In this document: positions 1 to 12,800 of the stretch, in pieces
Layout: each line of letters starts with the position of its first letter
Numbering within the stretch: the stretch's first letter is position 1
NCBI GenBank assembly: GCA_030248065.1
Contig: JASAMV010005168.1
Location: 62,001 to 126,000 of the forward strand
Source of the DNA: Rhynchonema sp. JSB1_4
Lineage: Eukaryota > Nematoda > Chromadorea > Monhysterida > Xyalidae
Direction: 5' to 3'
DNA: 64,000 nt
Made by a program: the position numbers and the translations under genes
Notes under the pieces: generated by a model
The model's input: the letters and a program-made list of their open reading frames with translations, nothing else
What the model was told of the DNA's origin: nothing
Database searches by the model: none

Positions 1-418
1 TGGAGTCAGTGCCAATCCGTTATCCAATCCCTCCACCAATGAGGGCACAAGTACACACAATGTCAGCAAGCATAGGGATGTCACAACGTGAGACACTTGC
101 AAAATGTAAATTATCATTGACGATGGTAGCTGATACGAATCGGTCATCATTCGGAAGCAATCTGCGGCAAAAAATAACATAAATAACACCCATAAATTCT
201 GTGCATGAGCGTGATCGAAAATACCGAAATAAAATTGTGTAATGCAAGCACACACAACATCAGTACAACTCAAATTGAGGTAAGTGCACACGAAAACAAT
301 GTGCGACTTCGCATGCGTGTAGTCAAGTCATCGAGCAAGCGCCAAAAACCTGTTCACTGCTGCACACCGTGTTTTTATGCATGAAAACATGAAAATAAAC
401 AATACAATTATAACTTTT

Positions 419-3400
419 CTACATATTCATGCCACCATTAATGACGAGATGATCAAATCTGTCCAAATAGTCCATGTTTTCCATCATTTCCACGCGACCG
501 CGCAAAATGTTCGGTCCAAATGTTTTTGCGAGCGAGAGCAACGCGTCTTGCCCCGACAATCTGGTCAATTCGGTCTCACAACTGACTGCATAGAACAACG
601 GCTCGAGAACTGATTGCAGATGAGGCTGCAAATATTGGAATTATGTCGCATTTTTTGCAAATTTGTTTTGTTGCTTTCGTGGCGGTGTACAACCAGTCTG
701 CCGACCGATACTTATCAAATGATCGAGACTCGATGAAGACTATCTAATACGCCACCGAGTGGTGGTTGTTAAGATATCAGCGGTTGATAACGATCAAACT
801 GTTGTTCACCGGATTATACACACCGATTCTCATTGATTGATTACTGGTAAATTCTACGTTCCTGATTAGACTGCGCGGTTAAACTGGAAAACGCTAACAA
901 CCAACTTTGAATTTCATCTTCCCAAACTCAGTAACGATCAACGGTAGTTTTTCACAGAATGTTGCCAATAGCTGCACGTGTTGTACGTAGTCACGTTTCT
1001 TGCACGCATCAACCACCAATTTCATTAATGGACCCAATTTTGAAACTGACGTCTGCAGATGGAAAGTTTTGATAAATTTGAAAAAAATTTCACGTGGAAA
1101 ACGTTCAAACTCCCGCTGAACACCAGGCTAATAATGGCACAAAACGCACAACGTCACATAATAAATCACTTTGCCAGGAAAAAAAATTAAATCAATAAAT
1201 CCGACCTTCGAGTCAACAATGAACAACTCAGTGTACAATCGTATGGCACCATCCGTATATTCCCAGGGTTGTGAGTGCCGCCGAAAACTGTGGTCAGAGC
1301 AGCCAGAGGTGCGACCCATTTTCGGTGCCAGACTCCCACATGAATACATTGTTTGATCTGAAATCATGATTTTTGATCGAGCGTCCTTCAAAGTTCAATA
1401 GTAAGCTCGCACAGGCCAAAACTAAAAATTGCCAAATAAACCAACTTGTGTGCACGTCCGGATCGTTATCCCTCAATCGTTTCGCAACGCCGAACGTTGT
1501 CAAACCCGGGTCCATACCGGTACTTGACTGAGTATCGACAGATTGCTCGTTGACCCGTTTCAGACTAGCATCCAATAACTTCAGCGCCTGAAACGGTTAA
1601 TTTCTGGCATTATTTAGATGTGCACGATACTTAAACGAAACCGTAATAAAGGCACATGCCGACATCAAACTAGGTGATCGGATCGTATCGGTCAACTAGC
1701 GAGTGAAATTTTTTTGCGAGACTTTTTTTGAGATTTACAATGGCACACACTTCGACTACCGTAAAAAGCGGCTACTGGCTAACTTTTTGAACACTTTTCA
1801 CTGGTCAGAATTAGAACATCAGTAAATCTTGAAACAGCTTGACACACAAAGTGACGAAGATGTCAGATCAAGAACACAGGACCGATCTGTTCCGATCACC
1901 GAGTTTGGTGCCGCGTAAAGCGGGCACACCTCCGTCCACCACAGCTCCCCCACGGCGACCACGACCCTTGCGAGACTCTCAGCCGCGCCCTGTCTCACAC
2001 TGGGAATACAGTCGCACAATTGTGTCTCAAATTTGGGCCAGAGCACATCGTGCTGTTGTGTGGCAATGTCGGGTAACAGCGACAATAGTCGGCCACACGC
2101 AAGGCACGTCGCGTCACGAACCTACAGGCAGCAGCCAAATGGTTTGGTTATTTTTTGGATGTTCAAAAAAATGTGACAAGAAATCAAGAACAATGAAACA
2201 CTGAGACAAAACCACCAATCTCAGCTACAACAAAAATGAGACGATAATAACAGATATTAGTGAACGCAGTTTTTCTGCAGTGTGGTGACATCACTTCTGT
2301 TTTTTACTGCAAACCGCATGGTCCCTGCTGCCATCAAAATTGTCGTTCCAGTCTGTTATTCACATCACATCCTCAATGAACTTTATGAATGTCACAAAAT
2401 CTGGTACCAACCGGCCAGCTTTCGTCATCAAAACACGCGATCAGCGTCTTCGTCAATTGATCGATGTGAGCACTCAATTGTGACCTGGAAAACCAGTCCC
2501 ATGTCAAAACAACGAAATTACTTAATTCATCACAAAGAAAATAAGACCCACTGTTCCAATTTAGCGGCCAGTTCAGCGATACAATGACATGCAGCTTCAC
2601 GGACTGCATGGTTGTCGGCCTTGGTTTGCGATACGTAAAACACACACACTTGGGGCAAATACGACGACACAAGCGCAGCACCGTCTTGGCCGCACATAAC
2701 GGTCAGCTGACGCCAGGTTTCCTGCAGCGATTTAGACCATTATATTGCCACGTTGATAAAAAACTTTAAATTTTTACCTTTTTTGCGATCATAGTGCATA
2801 GAGCTCAATAATTGCTGAAAAAATCATACCCACCTGCGAATATAGACGAACGCCTTCAGCCAGGTAGTACCTATTGAGACACATTGCTGGTAGGACTGTG
2901 CTGAGGTACAAGGATCTGAAATAAAACATTGATTTTGGCGTGAAGAACTGAGAACAAAGCAACTTTAGCGTTCAGTTCACCTTTCATCTGCATCACGGTA
3001 GGTGTTGATCAGGCTTCGTGTTGCAACTGAGGCAGCCAATCGAACTTGACTCCAGTTATCAGCCAATCCTGAACATACGACAGCTTTACTCTCACATTCA
3101 GGTCATTTTGGATTTACAAGTGGCACTAATTTGACCAGCGTGGCAGTTGCTGTGTGTCGGCGTCGGGGAACGAATTCTACGGTGGACGAAATTAATGGCA
3201 TCAGACCATAAAACCTCAACTCAAACAAACGGTTACGTGAACAAGGGCAGACCGATCAGACGACAACAAGATCGATCGAAAACTGAATTAAAACAATACC
3301 TCGTGCCAAGCACTCAGCCACGTCTGACATCCACGTAATCATTGGGTTTGGGTTCTGTTCCGTGTCAGCAGCCGGTTTTGATGTTAGGAATGCATTCAAC

Positions 3401-5668
3401 AAATAGTAGGCCGATTCGCGCACAAATCTGTTGTCGTGATATGTTCCGTCCAGAATTAGATCGAATGTGGCACGTGACAGACGACTCAGAATCGAAGCAC
3501 CGCAACCCGTCGCCATTTCCTGCAAAACACCAAGCTCAATTTATTGCGTAGCAGCATATTCAGAATAAGATAAACAAACGTAAAGGCCGCTCCGCTATCG
3601 ATTCGGTGATCGGATCGGATTTTTTAAAAACGATTGATTATTTTTACTTGAGGATGCAAAGCGATTTTCAATTATTAAGACCATTTTCGACCAACCCACC
3701 AGCTATTTACCAGCCGCTTCGTGATGACCAAAGAGAACGCAGGTTCGATCCGCGATCACCGAGTTTGATGCCGGAACCGGGCCACAATAATAAACACAAA
3801 CATTCTCCAACCTGCAAGCATTTCATGCTCGTCTCCAACGACCTCCATCCGGCCGATTGGTGCAACAGTTTGGCACTGACCGCGTCATCGTGACTGTGCG
3901 ATCGCATGATCTTGGCCAACACTGGATCATCATCGTCGTCGACTTCGCATTTTTCGGAATCTGAGCAAAGAAAACTAAACCATTGCTGCAGAGAAACATG
4001 TGCACCACATTTAAGTTTCGTCGTTCTCTATTTTTATTTGTCTCTTGACGTTACTGGGACAGCATAGTAAAACAGCTGACCAGAGTAGAGAATTTCAAGC
4101 ATTATATAAGAATTGTAATGCTCTGCTCAGCAGTACGCACACAAACATTTCAAGCTGAGTTTCAAGTTGGCGTCATTGTCAAACATAGCTTGATGGTTGA
4201 AAAGCATCTTGTAGCTAGTTTCACCTGCACCAGCTACAGTTGCTTCTCCACCAGCCATCCGCAGCACTAATTTCGTTTGTTGTTTTAGGTCAGAATCAAA
4301 CCTGGTGTTCGCTCTTGGTCACCTCGAACGAGATCGTGTTTGATCATGCCAATTACGGTCTCGCACACTTCGTCGTACACCGACACGCCTGAAGTTGAAA
4401 AACATCGTCAAAAAACAATCGCTTCTTTTGGCACATTAGCAACATGAAATTTAAATCTAGGTAAAAATAGCCAACCCTTCACCGAACACAATGCCCCGAG
4501 CAGCTGGCCAGCAGCCAAACGAACACGTGATTCGTGATCAGAAAGCAACTGAACGGCGTGACGCTGTGCGCCTGACGAAAATGATGGCGAAAACTGTAAA
4601 AGAGCCCAGACGGTCGGTTTCGTTTCAGAGGTGTGTGTGCATAGTAGTGGCTGGGGGGGGGGTTACCCCCCTCTCAGTACTTACCTACCACAAAACCCGA
4701 GGGGGGTTGGGGGGGTTGAGTACTTACCTCTCACAACTCCAAATCATACCTCTCACAAGCAATTTTATACCTTTTTAAGGCAAAAATCGGTGTTTTTCGA
4801 CCTTATTTTCCCAAAAATCGCGCGCTCCGCGCGCAAACCCACCCATAATACCTATTTTTAGGTGATTTTCGGCGAAAATTTTGAAAAAGTACTATTTTTA
4901 CCTCAATTTTTGCCCAAAATTGTAGCACAAAAACGGTGTTTTTTCGCCTTTTTGGGTGACCAAAATCATACCTCTCACGCTTCCGGTCCCAACCCCGCAT
5001 CATACTTATCTCCCACACATGGGCCTGCCACTACACTGTGTGTGTGAATGTGAATAGGGCCGGTTTAAGCCGACCCGAACATGTTAAACCGCGGTTTTTG
5101 ATGAAAAACCACATTCAAAAGCCGCCCGACTCGGCCCCAGTGGTGTAGCTGGGGAGGGGGGAGACCCCACTAGAGGTGCCCCCCTCCCTACCGCCCCCCC
5201 CAACACGATTTCTTAAATTACATATGTGTCTGTGGGCGGGTTGGTGGCCACATTTTCTTATATTTGTGGGACCCAGTCCGGCCCCGACTCGGCCCGACCA
5301 TATAAACCCTCGGCCCGGCCCCGCCCCAGGGGGGGGCCGGGCCGCCGGGCCGGGCTGGCCCGATTGACACCTCTGAAACCTTTTCGGTCAAAACAAAGTG
5401 CCAGCGACGATACCAGTCAACCTTACAGCGAGGTAGAATTTTATTTTTTACAACGTTTTTATACCTGGACTTTGTTCGATCGCAGCAAAGCTGTAGCACC
5501 AGAAAGAAATCCCTGCTTCGATTCCCACGGAGCAGATTTCTCAACGCTTGTTTCGAACAGTTGCTCAAATTGCTGAATTTCCTGCTCTGTCAATTTCTCC
5601 GCCTCGCTGCCCAAACGTTCAACAGCAGCGTCGCGGGTCAATTTCTGTGCGCTCGACAGAGATTCCAT
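419..5668 (-). CDS. HEAT-repeat protein, multi-exon, 3' end uncertain
   Basis: I do not recognise the orthologue by name. The ATG is placed at 5668 and the first exon (5465-5668) reads MESLSSAQKLTRDAAVERLG and ends at a GTATAA donor. Further minus-strand exons with good splice sites are seen at about 4480-4610 (HESRVRLAAGQLLGALC), 4310-4390, 3812-3960 (acidic DDDDD, then GWRSLETSMKCLQ), 3300-3519 (FVRESAYYLLNAFL), about 2840-2920 (LPAMCLNRYYLAEGVRLYSQ), about 2552-2725 (ETWRQLTVMCGQDG, NHAVREAACHCIAELAAKL), about 2422-2488 (LTKTLIACFDDESWP), about 1950-2125 (VRDATCLACGRLL, SVRQGAAESLARVV), about 1400-1590 and about 419-631. The repeated V-R-x-A-A/G motifs are the second helices of HEAT repeats, which form superhelical protein-binding scaffolds. 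The exons near 0.4-1.6 kb are the least certain and the gene may continue left of the window. Intron 1 holds the repeat at 4640-5038. Confidence 0.6.
4640..5038. mobile_element. Small inverted-repeat element (CATAGTAGTGGC end) in an intron
   Basis: The left end CATAGTAGTGGCTGG and right end CTGCCACTACACTG are imperfect inverted repeats. They are flanked by TGTGTGTG at 4632-4639 and 5039-5046, an 8-bp direct repeat, although a simple one. The inside has G-runs, repeats of CAGTACTTACCTC-like units and a central palindrome around 4818-4834 (CGCGCGCTCCGCGCGC) flanked by A and T tracts. There is no coding potential. It lies inside the first intron of the HEAT-repeat gene. The 8-bp duplication and CA..TG ends suggest a hAT-type non-autonomous element. 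A partial relative in inverted orientation is at about 33710-33755. Confidence 0.7.
5138..5370. repeat. GC-rich repeat fragments (CAGTGGTGTAGC and GGCCCG families)
   Basis: A CAGTGGTGTAGCTGG end at 5138 is followed by G and C runs and then a GGCCCG-rich block that ends in CCCGATTGACACCTCTG. Both ends match element families seen intact elsewhere in this window (for example 37007-37341 and 36715-37570). No clean target duplication could be placed, so I call these truncated copies. They sit in the first intron of the HEAT-repeat gene. Confidence 0.5.
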
Positions 5669-6004
5669 GATTGCGCTGCAAAGCGAGGAATTATATATTA
5701 TTTGAATTAAGAAGAACCTGAATGAATGAAAACGATGAATCATGAATGTGAAATTCACTCACTCACACTCACACACACTCCAAAAAGAGTTTGAAAAAAT
5801 TGATTTATTGTCTGAATCTGAAACTCCTTTTATTTCGTTTCAAAATATTTTCCTTGATCAATCAGGAACACATAAATCGGTCCGCTGATGTTTCATATTG
5901 TTTCACACAGACTGAAGCTTTTTATGCAAAGACTGGGTGGGACTGGTGATAACTGATAAGTGGATGTGTATTTCAACACGTTCGTTTGTTGGGTTGCGTA
6001 TCAT

Positions 6005-6240
6005 TACGGTCCAGTGCTCATTAGGGCCCAGCGCGCATTAGGGTCCCATGCTACACTTGGGTCCAGTAGCGTTAGGGTCCATAGCATTAGGGTCCACCCA
6101 TCGTTAGGGTCCATAGCATTAGGGTCCACACCTCAGTAGGGTCCATAGCATTAGGGTCCACCTGACAAAAGTGTAGCGGTAGGGTCCACTGACCATTAGG
6201 ATCCATAGCATTAGGGTCCACTGATCATTACGGTCTAAGA
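6005..6240. repeat. Minisatellite, about 20-bp unit with TAGGGTCCA core (left arm)
   Basis: Roughly a dozen irregular copies of a unit containing CATTAGGGTCCA lie just inside the left tip of the foldback element. The same array appears in reverse complement at about 8790-9025 in the right arm. Units vary in length and one reads AGGATCCA. Subterminal tandem repeats of this sort are usual in foldback elements. Confidence 0.8.
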
Positions 6241-7229
6241 GCTCAATTCCACGAACTGTTTTTCGCTTCCCTGTTTTCGTGTGCACTGCACTGCACATTG
6301 TTCTTGCGTTTCGTAGTTCGCGCGATGTTCTATTATTACATATTATTTATCTTTGATTGTGGTCGACTGAATGCATGATTGAGGTAGAGTTGTGCGACGC
6401 GTTTCCATAATATCAGAAATTTTACTTGCAAGCAACGTTTCACAAGCTTCAAGCTTGCTTCGTCAAGCGAATATTGATACACATACACTTTGAAAGCACA
6501 AGTGGCATGACCTGACCGCATAAAATAAAGCACGGCCATAAAACAGCCAGCAACAAAGATTTATAATCTGCCTTGTGCCAAATTACCCCTAATTGACAGC
6601 ACCCGATCTCACTTCCAGATCGAGTTTGTCGGGCTTATTTCTTTCGCTGTTGATTTCAGTGGTTACCCACACTGCGTTCATCCTCATCTTCGAAGAACCC
6701 TGAAAACCACAGAGGCAGGTGCTGTTCCATGAGTAAAAAAGCAATAGAGGGATATACGCAATTCCAAGGCGTCCAATTCTCAATCGGTGTCCGTTGATCA
6801 TAAGCGCCACACGCAGAATACGGTCAGGGTCATCAATGAGGATTCGCCGCTGAAAAGCCGGTGGAAACAAGAAACCCAGTACAATTGCAAGACGCTACAT
6901 ATGTATGAATATAGGCAAACCAGCCGTACTCTGCAGTCTAAGACCATACCGCACCACCCTGAATTCTTACACACCTAAAACGTTTCAGGTTACTGTAGCC
7001 ACTTGGTGCTTTCACAAGCAAACCACGCGCGACGTGGCTACAGTAACCCGAAACATTTTAGGTGTGTAAGAATTCAGGGTGATACGGTATGTCTAAGACT
7101 GCAAAGTACGGCTGGTTTGCCTATATAAACGGAAAATGTCATATAATTTTGTTCATTTCTTTCATTATACCGGCGAAGCATCATTCAGTTGAAAGTCGTG
7201 GAAATTCAGCCTGTCACCGTGCTTCCCTT

Positions 7230-7790
7230 CCCTTAAGTACTATGTCACCACTTTTCTAGCTTTTTTAGTACTTAAGAGCAGCAAAAGTGGTGACATAGTA
7301 CTTAAGGTCTGTGTCACCAATTTTTCATTTTTTAGTACTTAAGACCAGCAAAGGTGGTGACACATACCTTAAGTACTATGTCACCACTTTTTTCCCTTTT
7401 TTAGTACTTAAGAGCAGCAAAAGTGGTGACACTCCTTATGTACTATGTCACCACTTTTTTCGCCTTTTCAGTACTTAAGAGCAGCAAAAATGGTGACACA
7501 GGCCTTAAGTACTATGTCACCAATTTTGCTGCTCTTAAGTACTGAAAAAGCGAAAAAAGTGGTGACATAGTACATAAGGACTGTCACCACTTTTGCTGCT
7601 CTTAAGTACTAAAAAAGGGAAAAAAGTGGTGACATAGTACTTAAGGTCTGTGTCACCACTTTTGCTGCTCTTAAGTACTAAAAAAAGGAAAAAAGTGGTG
7701 ACACAGACCTTAAGTACTATGTCACCACTTTTGCTGCTCTTAAGTACTAAAAAAGCTAGAAAAGTGGTGACATAGTACTTAAGGGAAGGG
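7230..7790. repeat. Central array of nested hairpin modules
   Basis: The centre of the foldback is made of repeated modules of GTGGTGACA, AGTACTTAAG and GCAGCAAAA in alternating orientation, so each module is itself a stem-loop and the set is again mirror-symmetric. About eight AGTACTTAAG/CTTAAGTACT stems can be counted. No coding sequence is present. Confidence 0.8.
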
Positions 7791-9039
7791 AAGCACGGTG
7801 ACAGGCTGAATTTCCACGACTTTCAACTGAATGATGCTACGCCGGTATAATGAAAGAAATGAACAAAATTATATGACATTTTCCGTTTATATAGGCAAAC
7901 CAGCTGTACTTTGCAGTGTTAGACATACCGTATCACCCTGAATTCTTACACACCTAAAATGTTTCGGGTTACTGTAGCCACGTCGCGCGTGGTTTGCTTG
8001 TGAAAGCACCAAGTGGCTACAGTAACCTGAAACGTTTTAGGTGTGTAAGAATTCAGGGTGGTGCGGTATGGTCTAAGACTGCAGAGTACGGCTGGTTTGC
8101 CTATATTCATACTATGTATGTAGCGTCTTGCAATTGTACTGGGTTTCCTGTTTCCACTGGCTTTTCAGCGGCGAATCCTCATTGATGACCCTGACCGTAT
8201 TCTGCGTGTGGCACTTATGATCAACGGACACCGATTGAAAATTGGACGCCTTGGAATTGCGTATATCCCTCTATTGCTTTTTTACTCATGGAACAGCACC
8301 TGCCTCTGTGGTTTTCAGGGTTCTTCGAAGATGAGGATGAACGCAGTGTGGGTAACCACTGAAATCAACAGCGAAAGAAATAAGCCCGACAAGCTCGATC
8401 TGGAAGTGAGATCGGGTGCTGTCAATTAGGGGTAATTTGGCACAAGGCAGATTATAAATCTTTGTTGCTGGCTGTTTTATGGCCGTGCTTTATTTTATGC
8501 GGTCAGGTCATGCCACTTGTGCTTTCAAAGTGTATGTGTATCAATATTCGCTTGACGAAGCAAGCTTGAAGCTTGTGAAACGTTGCTTGCAAGTAAAATT
8601 TCTGATATTATGGAAACGCGTCGCACAACTCTACCTCAATCATGCATTCAGTCGACCGCAATCAAAGATAAATAATATGTAATGATAGAACATCGCGAGA
8701 ACTACGAAACGCAAGAACAATGTGCAGTGCAGTGCACACGAAAACAGGGAAGCGAAAAACAGTTCGTGGAATTGAGCTCTTAGACCGTAATGGTCAGTGG
8801 ACCGTACTGCTACACTTTTGTAAGGTGGACCCTAATGGTCAGTGGACCCTACCGCTACACTTTTGTCAGGTGGACCCTAATGCTATGGACCCTACTGAGG
8901 TGTGGACCCTAATGCTATGGACCCTAACGATGGGTGGACCCTGATGCTATGGACCCTAACGCTACTGGACCCAAGTGTAGCATGGGACCCTAATGCACGC
9001 TGGACCCTAATGAGCACTGGACCGCAATGATACGCAACC

Positions 9040-9838
9040 TGTTTGTTGCTCATTTCGTCTGGTTGTCGTTACCGTTACGCCACACATAAACCTACGTGTT
9101 TCACCATAAATTTCATGTATCATCACGCCGACAAAAAGTTCAAAGTTTACCACAACAATTTGTTTGTGTATTCACATCACCCACGAGTTCAAACGAGCCA
9201 ACTTGATTTCAATTACGCGTCTGACACCACAACCACTGGCTCGGTGCAATTCTGTCTGATTGATCTCATCTCAATTGCGACTCAATCAAACAAGTGCCCT
9301 ATCCTCCTCCTCTTCGTGGCATTTCCATAATTCCAATCAGATTGGTTTGCCGTGTTCAATCTTTGGATGTATTACACGATGGCGGCAACACTCAAGTTAC
9401 ATACCAACACAAGGTCACCCCCAGCAGCAAAGTATAATACAGTGTCAACGCAAACTACACTTTTATCACGTCATGTACTACACGTGTACACTTGGTGCAC
9501 AAAATGACGCGCGAAACTTCTGGGCGCTGGAAAACAGACAGACTGGGTGGTTGGGCTGAGCAAAGAAGTGCCCCCATAGTGAACGCCAAATGTGCCGCAA
9601 CAGCCTGCACACGCGTGCTGCCTGGAGTAAACGACAGAGACAGACAACAAACATAGAGACACACCCGCGCGCGCACAGAAGGCTCTTGCTGGCGCTTGCA
9701 ACATTAGTTGGTCTTTGGTGGCTTGGTTCGCTCTCAGAGTCAAGAGAGCTTGTACATGGATTCGACCAAAGAGCATATAAAACAAAAAAACACAATGAAT
9801 TAACCAATTAATATTATTATCATCAATAAATCTTCGTG
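9040..9838. other. Upstream region of the RCC1-repeat gene
   Basis: About 800 bases between the foldback element and the first ATG of the RCC1-repeat gene. I see no supported exon. Overlapping minus-strand open frames here look like chance. TATAAA occurs at 9776-9781, about 60 bases before the ATG, and could be a core promoter element, but nothing else supports that. Confidence 0.4.
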
Positions 9839-12800
9839 ATGTCGGCAATGTACAGCGTGGACGAAATCCCGGTGCCGCTGCTGCACGCTGGCGCACAATT
9901 CAGTAACGAAACCGAGCCCGACCCAACCAACGCACAGATACGGGTCGATGCGGTCGCTTTCATATCAGATCGGGCTGCGTTGCTGCTCGCCCTCGTCACC
10001 AGCAATAGTGAGTTGGGGTTGTCCAAGTTTGGCTCCTCGAGTTCCGATTCGAGTGGATTATTTCGAATTTGCGATTTCAGTTTGTCATCTAATTTCAAAA
10101 TACGGATACTGCTGGGATGAGGGTTACACCTGACCACTTCTTCAGAAACAAGGCACGTGCTAACCTTAGTCCAAGGAGCAAGCTTATCTAAAAGTCGAAA
10201 GAGGCGAGAGCAACACCCTCCAGATAGTGCGGCCCACATCAGCTGAAAAAACAGCGACACCTAAACGTCTCCCTTGTTTACAGAAAAAGGTCACAAACCG
10301 GGCGTTCACAGGGAGACACCGTTTACTCGAATTTTTCAGCAGCGCCATTTTCATAATGACACGGTCGTGATCAGGCACCACTGGCCACTATAAAGAGCCC
10401 TGATAAAGAGTGTGCCTGTCACATCTACATTCTCAATCATCCTCCACTCATTCAGATTACGTCGTGTTCGTCTACGGCAAGCCCGGTTGTGTGGAGGACG
10501 GTCGTCTCACATTCGAACGCTACCGATGGCGTCCACCGAACGACCAGGGGACGATCACGTGCGCGTGTTTCAGTGCCAGTGGCCGGTGGCTGGTGTTGTT
10601 GCTGGACAATGGATCTGTCGAAGTGCTGCCGACGAAACTCGCATCGGTTGGTGATTGGGTGGCGAGGATTGGCACTCAACCGATCTTGAGGTTTTTGAAG
10701 CTCGTCCTAGCGGTGGGTCCTGGCCTGGTCTGCGAAAGTAGGAATCGGGCAAAACTCACTCTAATGCGAAACACCACTTGGGATAAAGTTTTAATCTAAG
10801 CTCATGCATGAGCTTGAGCTTTTGAGCTTTCGTGTGCACACGAAAGCAGGTTCAAACGCGCAGTTGTGTTTTTAAAGACCTTGGCCATGGCATTAGCGTA
10901 ACCCACCTAAATCAGGACGAACTTTTCTGGTACACCGTCCCATAGTTTTACTCGGTGCTTGTCACGCGCAGCTCTGATTTCTGTCATCGAACGTTTGGTT
11001 ACATGACAAATGATCGATGTGGTTTTCGACATTATCCACCCTTGCACAGTTCGTAATGCACATTTTTTGCTGCAGCTTGACGTCACAACCGAGTGCCAAG
11101 ACCCGGGTCACATGCCGTTATTTCCCGAAGATGAAACGACCAAAATCCCGTTGAAAGTACGCGACGATTGTCTGCAGGTGCCGACGTGCGCACTTTGGTA
11201 CGAAACGAAGAATAGTCGACGACCAATGCTGGTCTACAGCAATAAAGTGAGCCGAAATGATTAACTTATTCAGTTTCAATTCAGGTCCCAGAGTCAAGAG
11301 CTGAGCCCAGATTGTTATAAGCAGTTCAAACGGGATCTGAATCAAAACTGACTGGGTATGCCGAGCCGACATCAGACTTGGTTATCGATCGGAGGTCAGG
11401 CAGAATCCGATTTACAGCACCTCATCTTGGGTTTTGTCTTACTTTTTCCTTGGGACATTTTGAGTTTGACAGACCGAAACGGACAGGATCTCGCGTGTCA
11501 GCGTAAAGGATGTTCCCAGACCCAAAACGATTCGATGACCAAAGTTGATCCCGCACGCTCATGATCGGATTTTAAAATTTCAATCCATAAAACATGGCGA
11601 CAAAGACCTTCTAGAACAAAAATTTTAATCAATATACTTTTCATCCACAGGGCGGCGACATTCTTTTCATTGATCTGCTGCTTCGCAAATTATCCGTGTC
11701 ACTACAAGCCCCACAGTCCATACATCATCTGGATATTGTTGAGGATGCTGCAACGTCTGGCACATACGACACGCATTTGCTGGTTTGTCGGGGTCACCTA
11801 CATATGTACATACAGTCCTCTCTCGTTATTGTTAGCCTTTTTACGGTGATCCCCGCTTTGTGATGAAACACTGGTCCACAGCCCTGCCGTGAAGTTGTTC
11901 GCTTTTTCCTTGTTGTTGCAGAGAGTGTAGGTACACATCATAGATGATACTTTGCAACGTTCAGACGCATGCCTGGGTAATTTTACTGCAACCAAGGAAA
12001 TTTTCACGATTTCCAGGTTACGGGTTTCGCCAACACGCAGTGGCTGGTTCCGCTTGAAATTGGTGGGCAGAGCGTCAGAGGTTCGGTTTTCTGGTGTTTC
12101 TTACGAAAAACACCTTGTGACATAATCGTTGCAGTCTTTTCACAGCTTTTTTGTTCTGCAGAAACGCTCAGTCATATCGTACCATCAGAATTGAAAGAGA
12201 TCGCACCACATGGAATTGTGTACGCACTTGGTGGCACACAGAAGGGTGTGGGGCTGATGCGCAGTGACACACCGCTGTTTGAAGTCGGTTTATACAGTTT
12301 TTTGTTTGAGTGGGCTATAGGTTACTGTAGCCATTAAGTTTGACCCCGCGTAAAATCGTTCCTTAGGCGCTCAGAACAACTTTCACGCTGGACGAAATTA
12401 GGGCTATCAATGGCACTCGGTCCAAAAAGTCTAATCAGCGCGATTTGGTTTAAAAAAGAGTGACCAAATGGGTCCATCACCAAGTTCCATATCTGCCACC
12501 GGTCCCCTATAATTGCAGTTGTACAACACACTCGATCTGAACACGCCCACAGCCAGCATCAACCTGCCCCTTCACACCTGGCATGTGCACTACACCCCAT
12601 TGCTCACAATAGCGTTCGCCAACGAACATCAAGTGCACGTCAGACTCAACATTGGCGACAACTTGGTGGTGAAGAAATCGGTGCCCGAAACGATTGTTGT
12701 GACGGTGAGTTGTTGTGGATTACGGTATAACGGACTAATAGTTATGTACAGTCAAGCCTCTTTATAGTGGGCTTTTTTCCTTTGAGACTCTCTCTATACT

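Larger units (their letters stand above)
5992..9039. mobile_element. 3.05-kb foldback (long palindrome) element
   Basis: Two arms of about 1.5 kb are near-perfect reverse complements around a centre near 7510. The ends read GGTTGCGTATCATT and AATGATACGCAACC. Flanking CGTTTGTTG (5983-5991) and TGTTTGTTG (9040-9048) match at 8 of 9 bases, as expected for a 9-bp target duplication. From the tip inward each arm has: a minisatellite of about 20-bp units with core TAGGGTCCA; unique sequence with mirrored short frames (67 and 73-93 codons, no recognisable domain); a sub-palindrome with GGTTACTGTAGCCAC; and a central array of AGTACTTAAG and GTGGTGACA modules. No transposase is visible, so it is non-autonomous. 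A 9-bp duplication with very long inverted repeats recalls Mutator-like or foldback elements. It occupies the space between the divergent HEAT and RCC1 gene starts. Confidence 0.85.

Noticed and set aside
6336..8682. Mirrored frames of 67 and 73-93 codons in the foldback
   Set aside because: They exist in both arms only because the arms are copies. They have no recognisable domain and no start context, and do not resemble a transposase.
5992..9039. CRISPR-like array in the TAGGGTCCA minisatellite
   Set aside because: Units are irregular, adjoin without unique spacers and lie in a eukaryotic foldback element.
12310..12340. Solo copy of the foldback motif GGTTACTGTAGCCA
   Set aside because: Only about 15 bases match and no flanking similarity follows.
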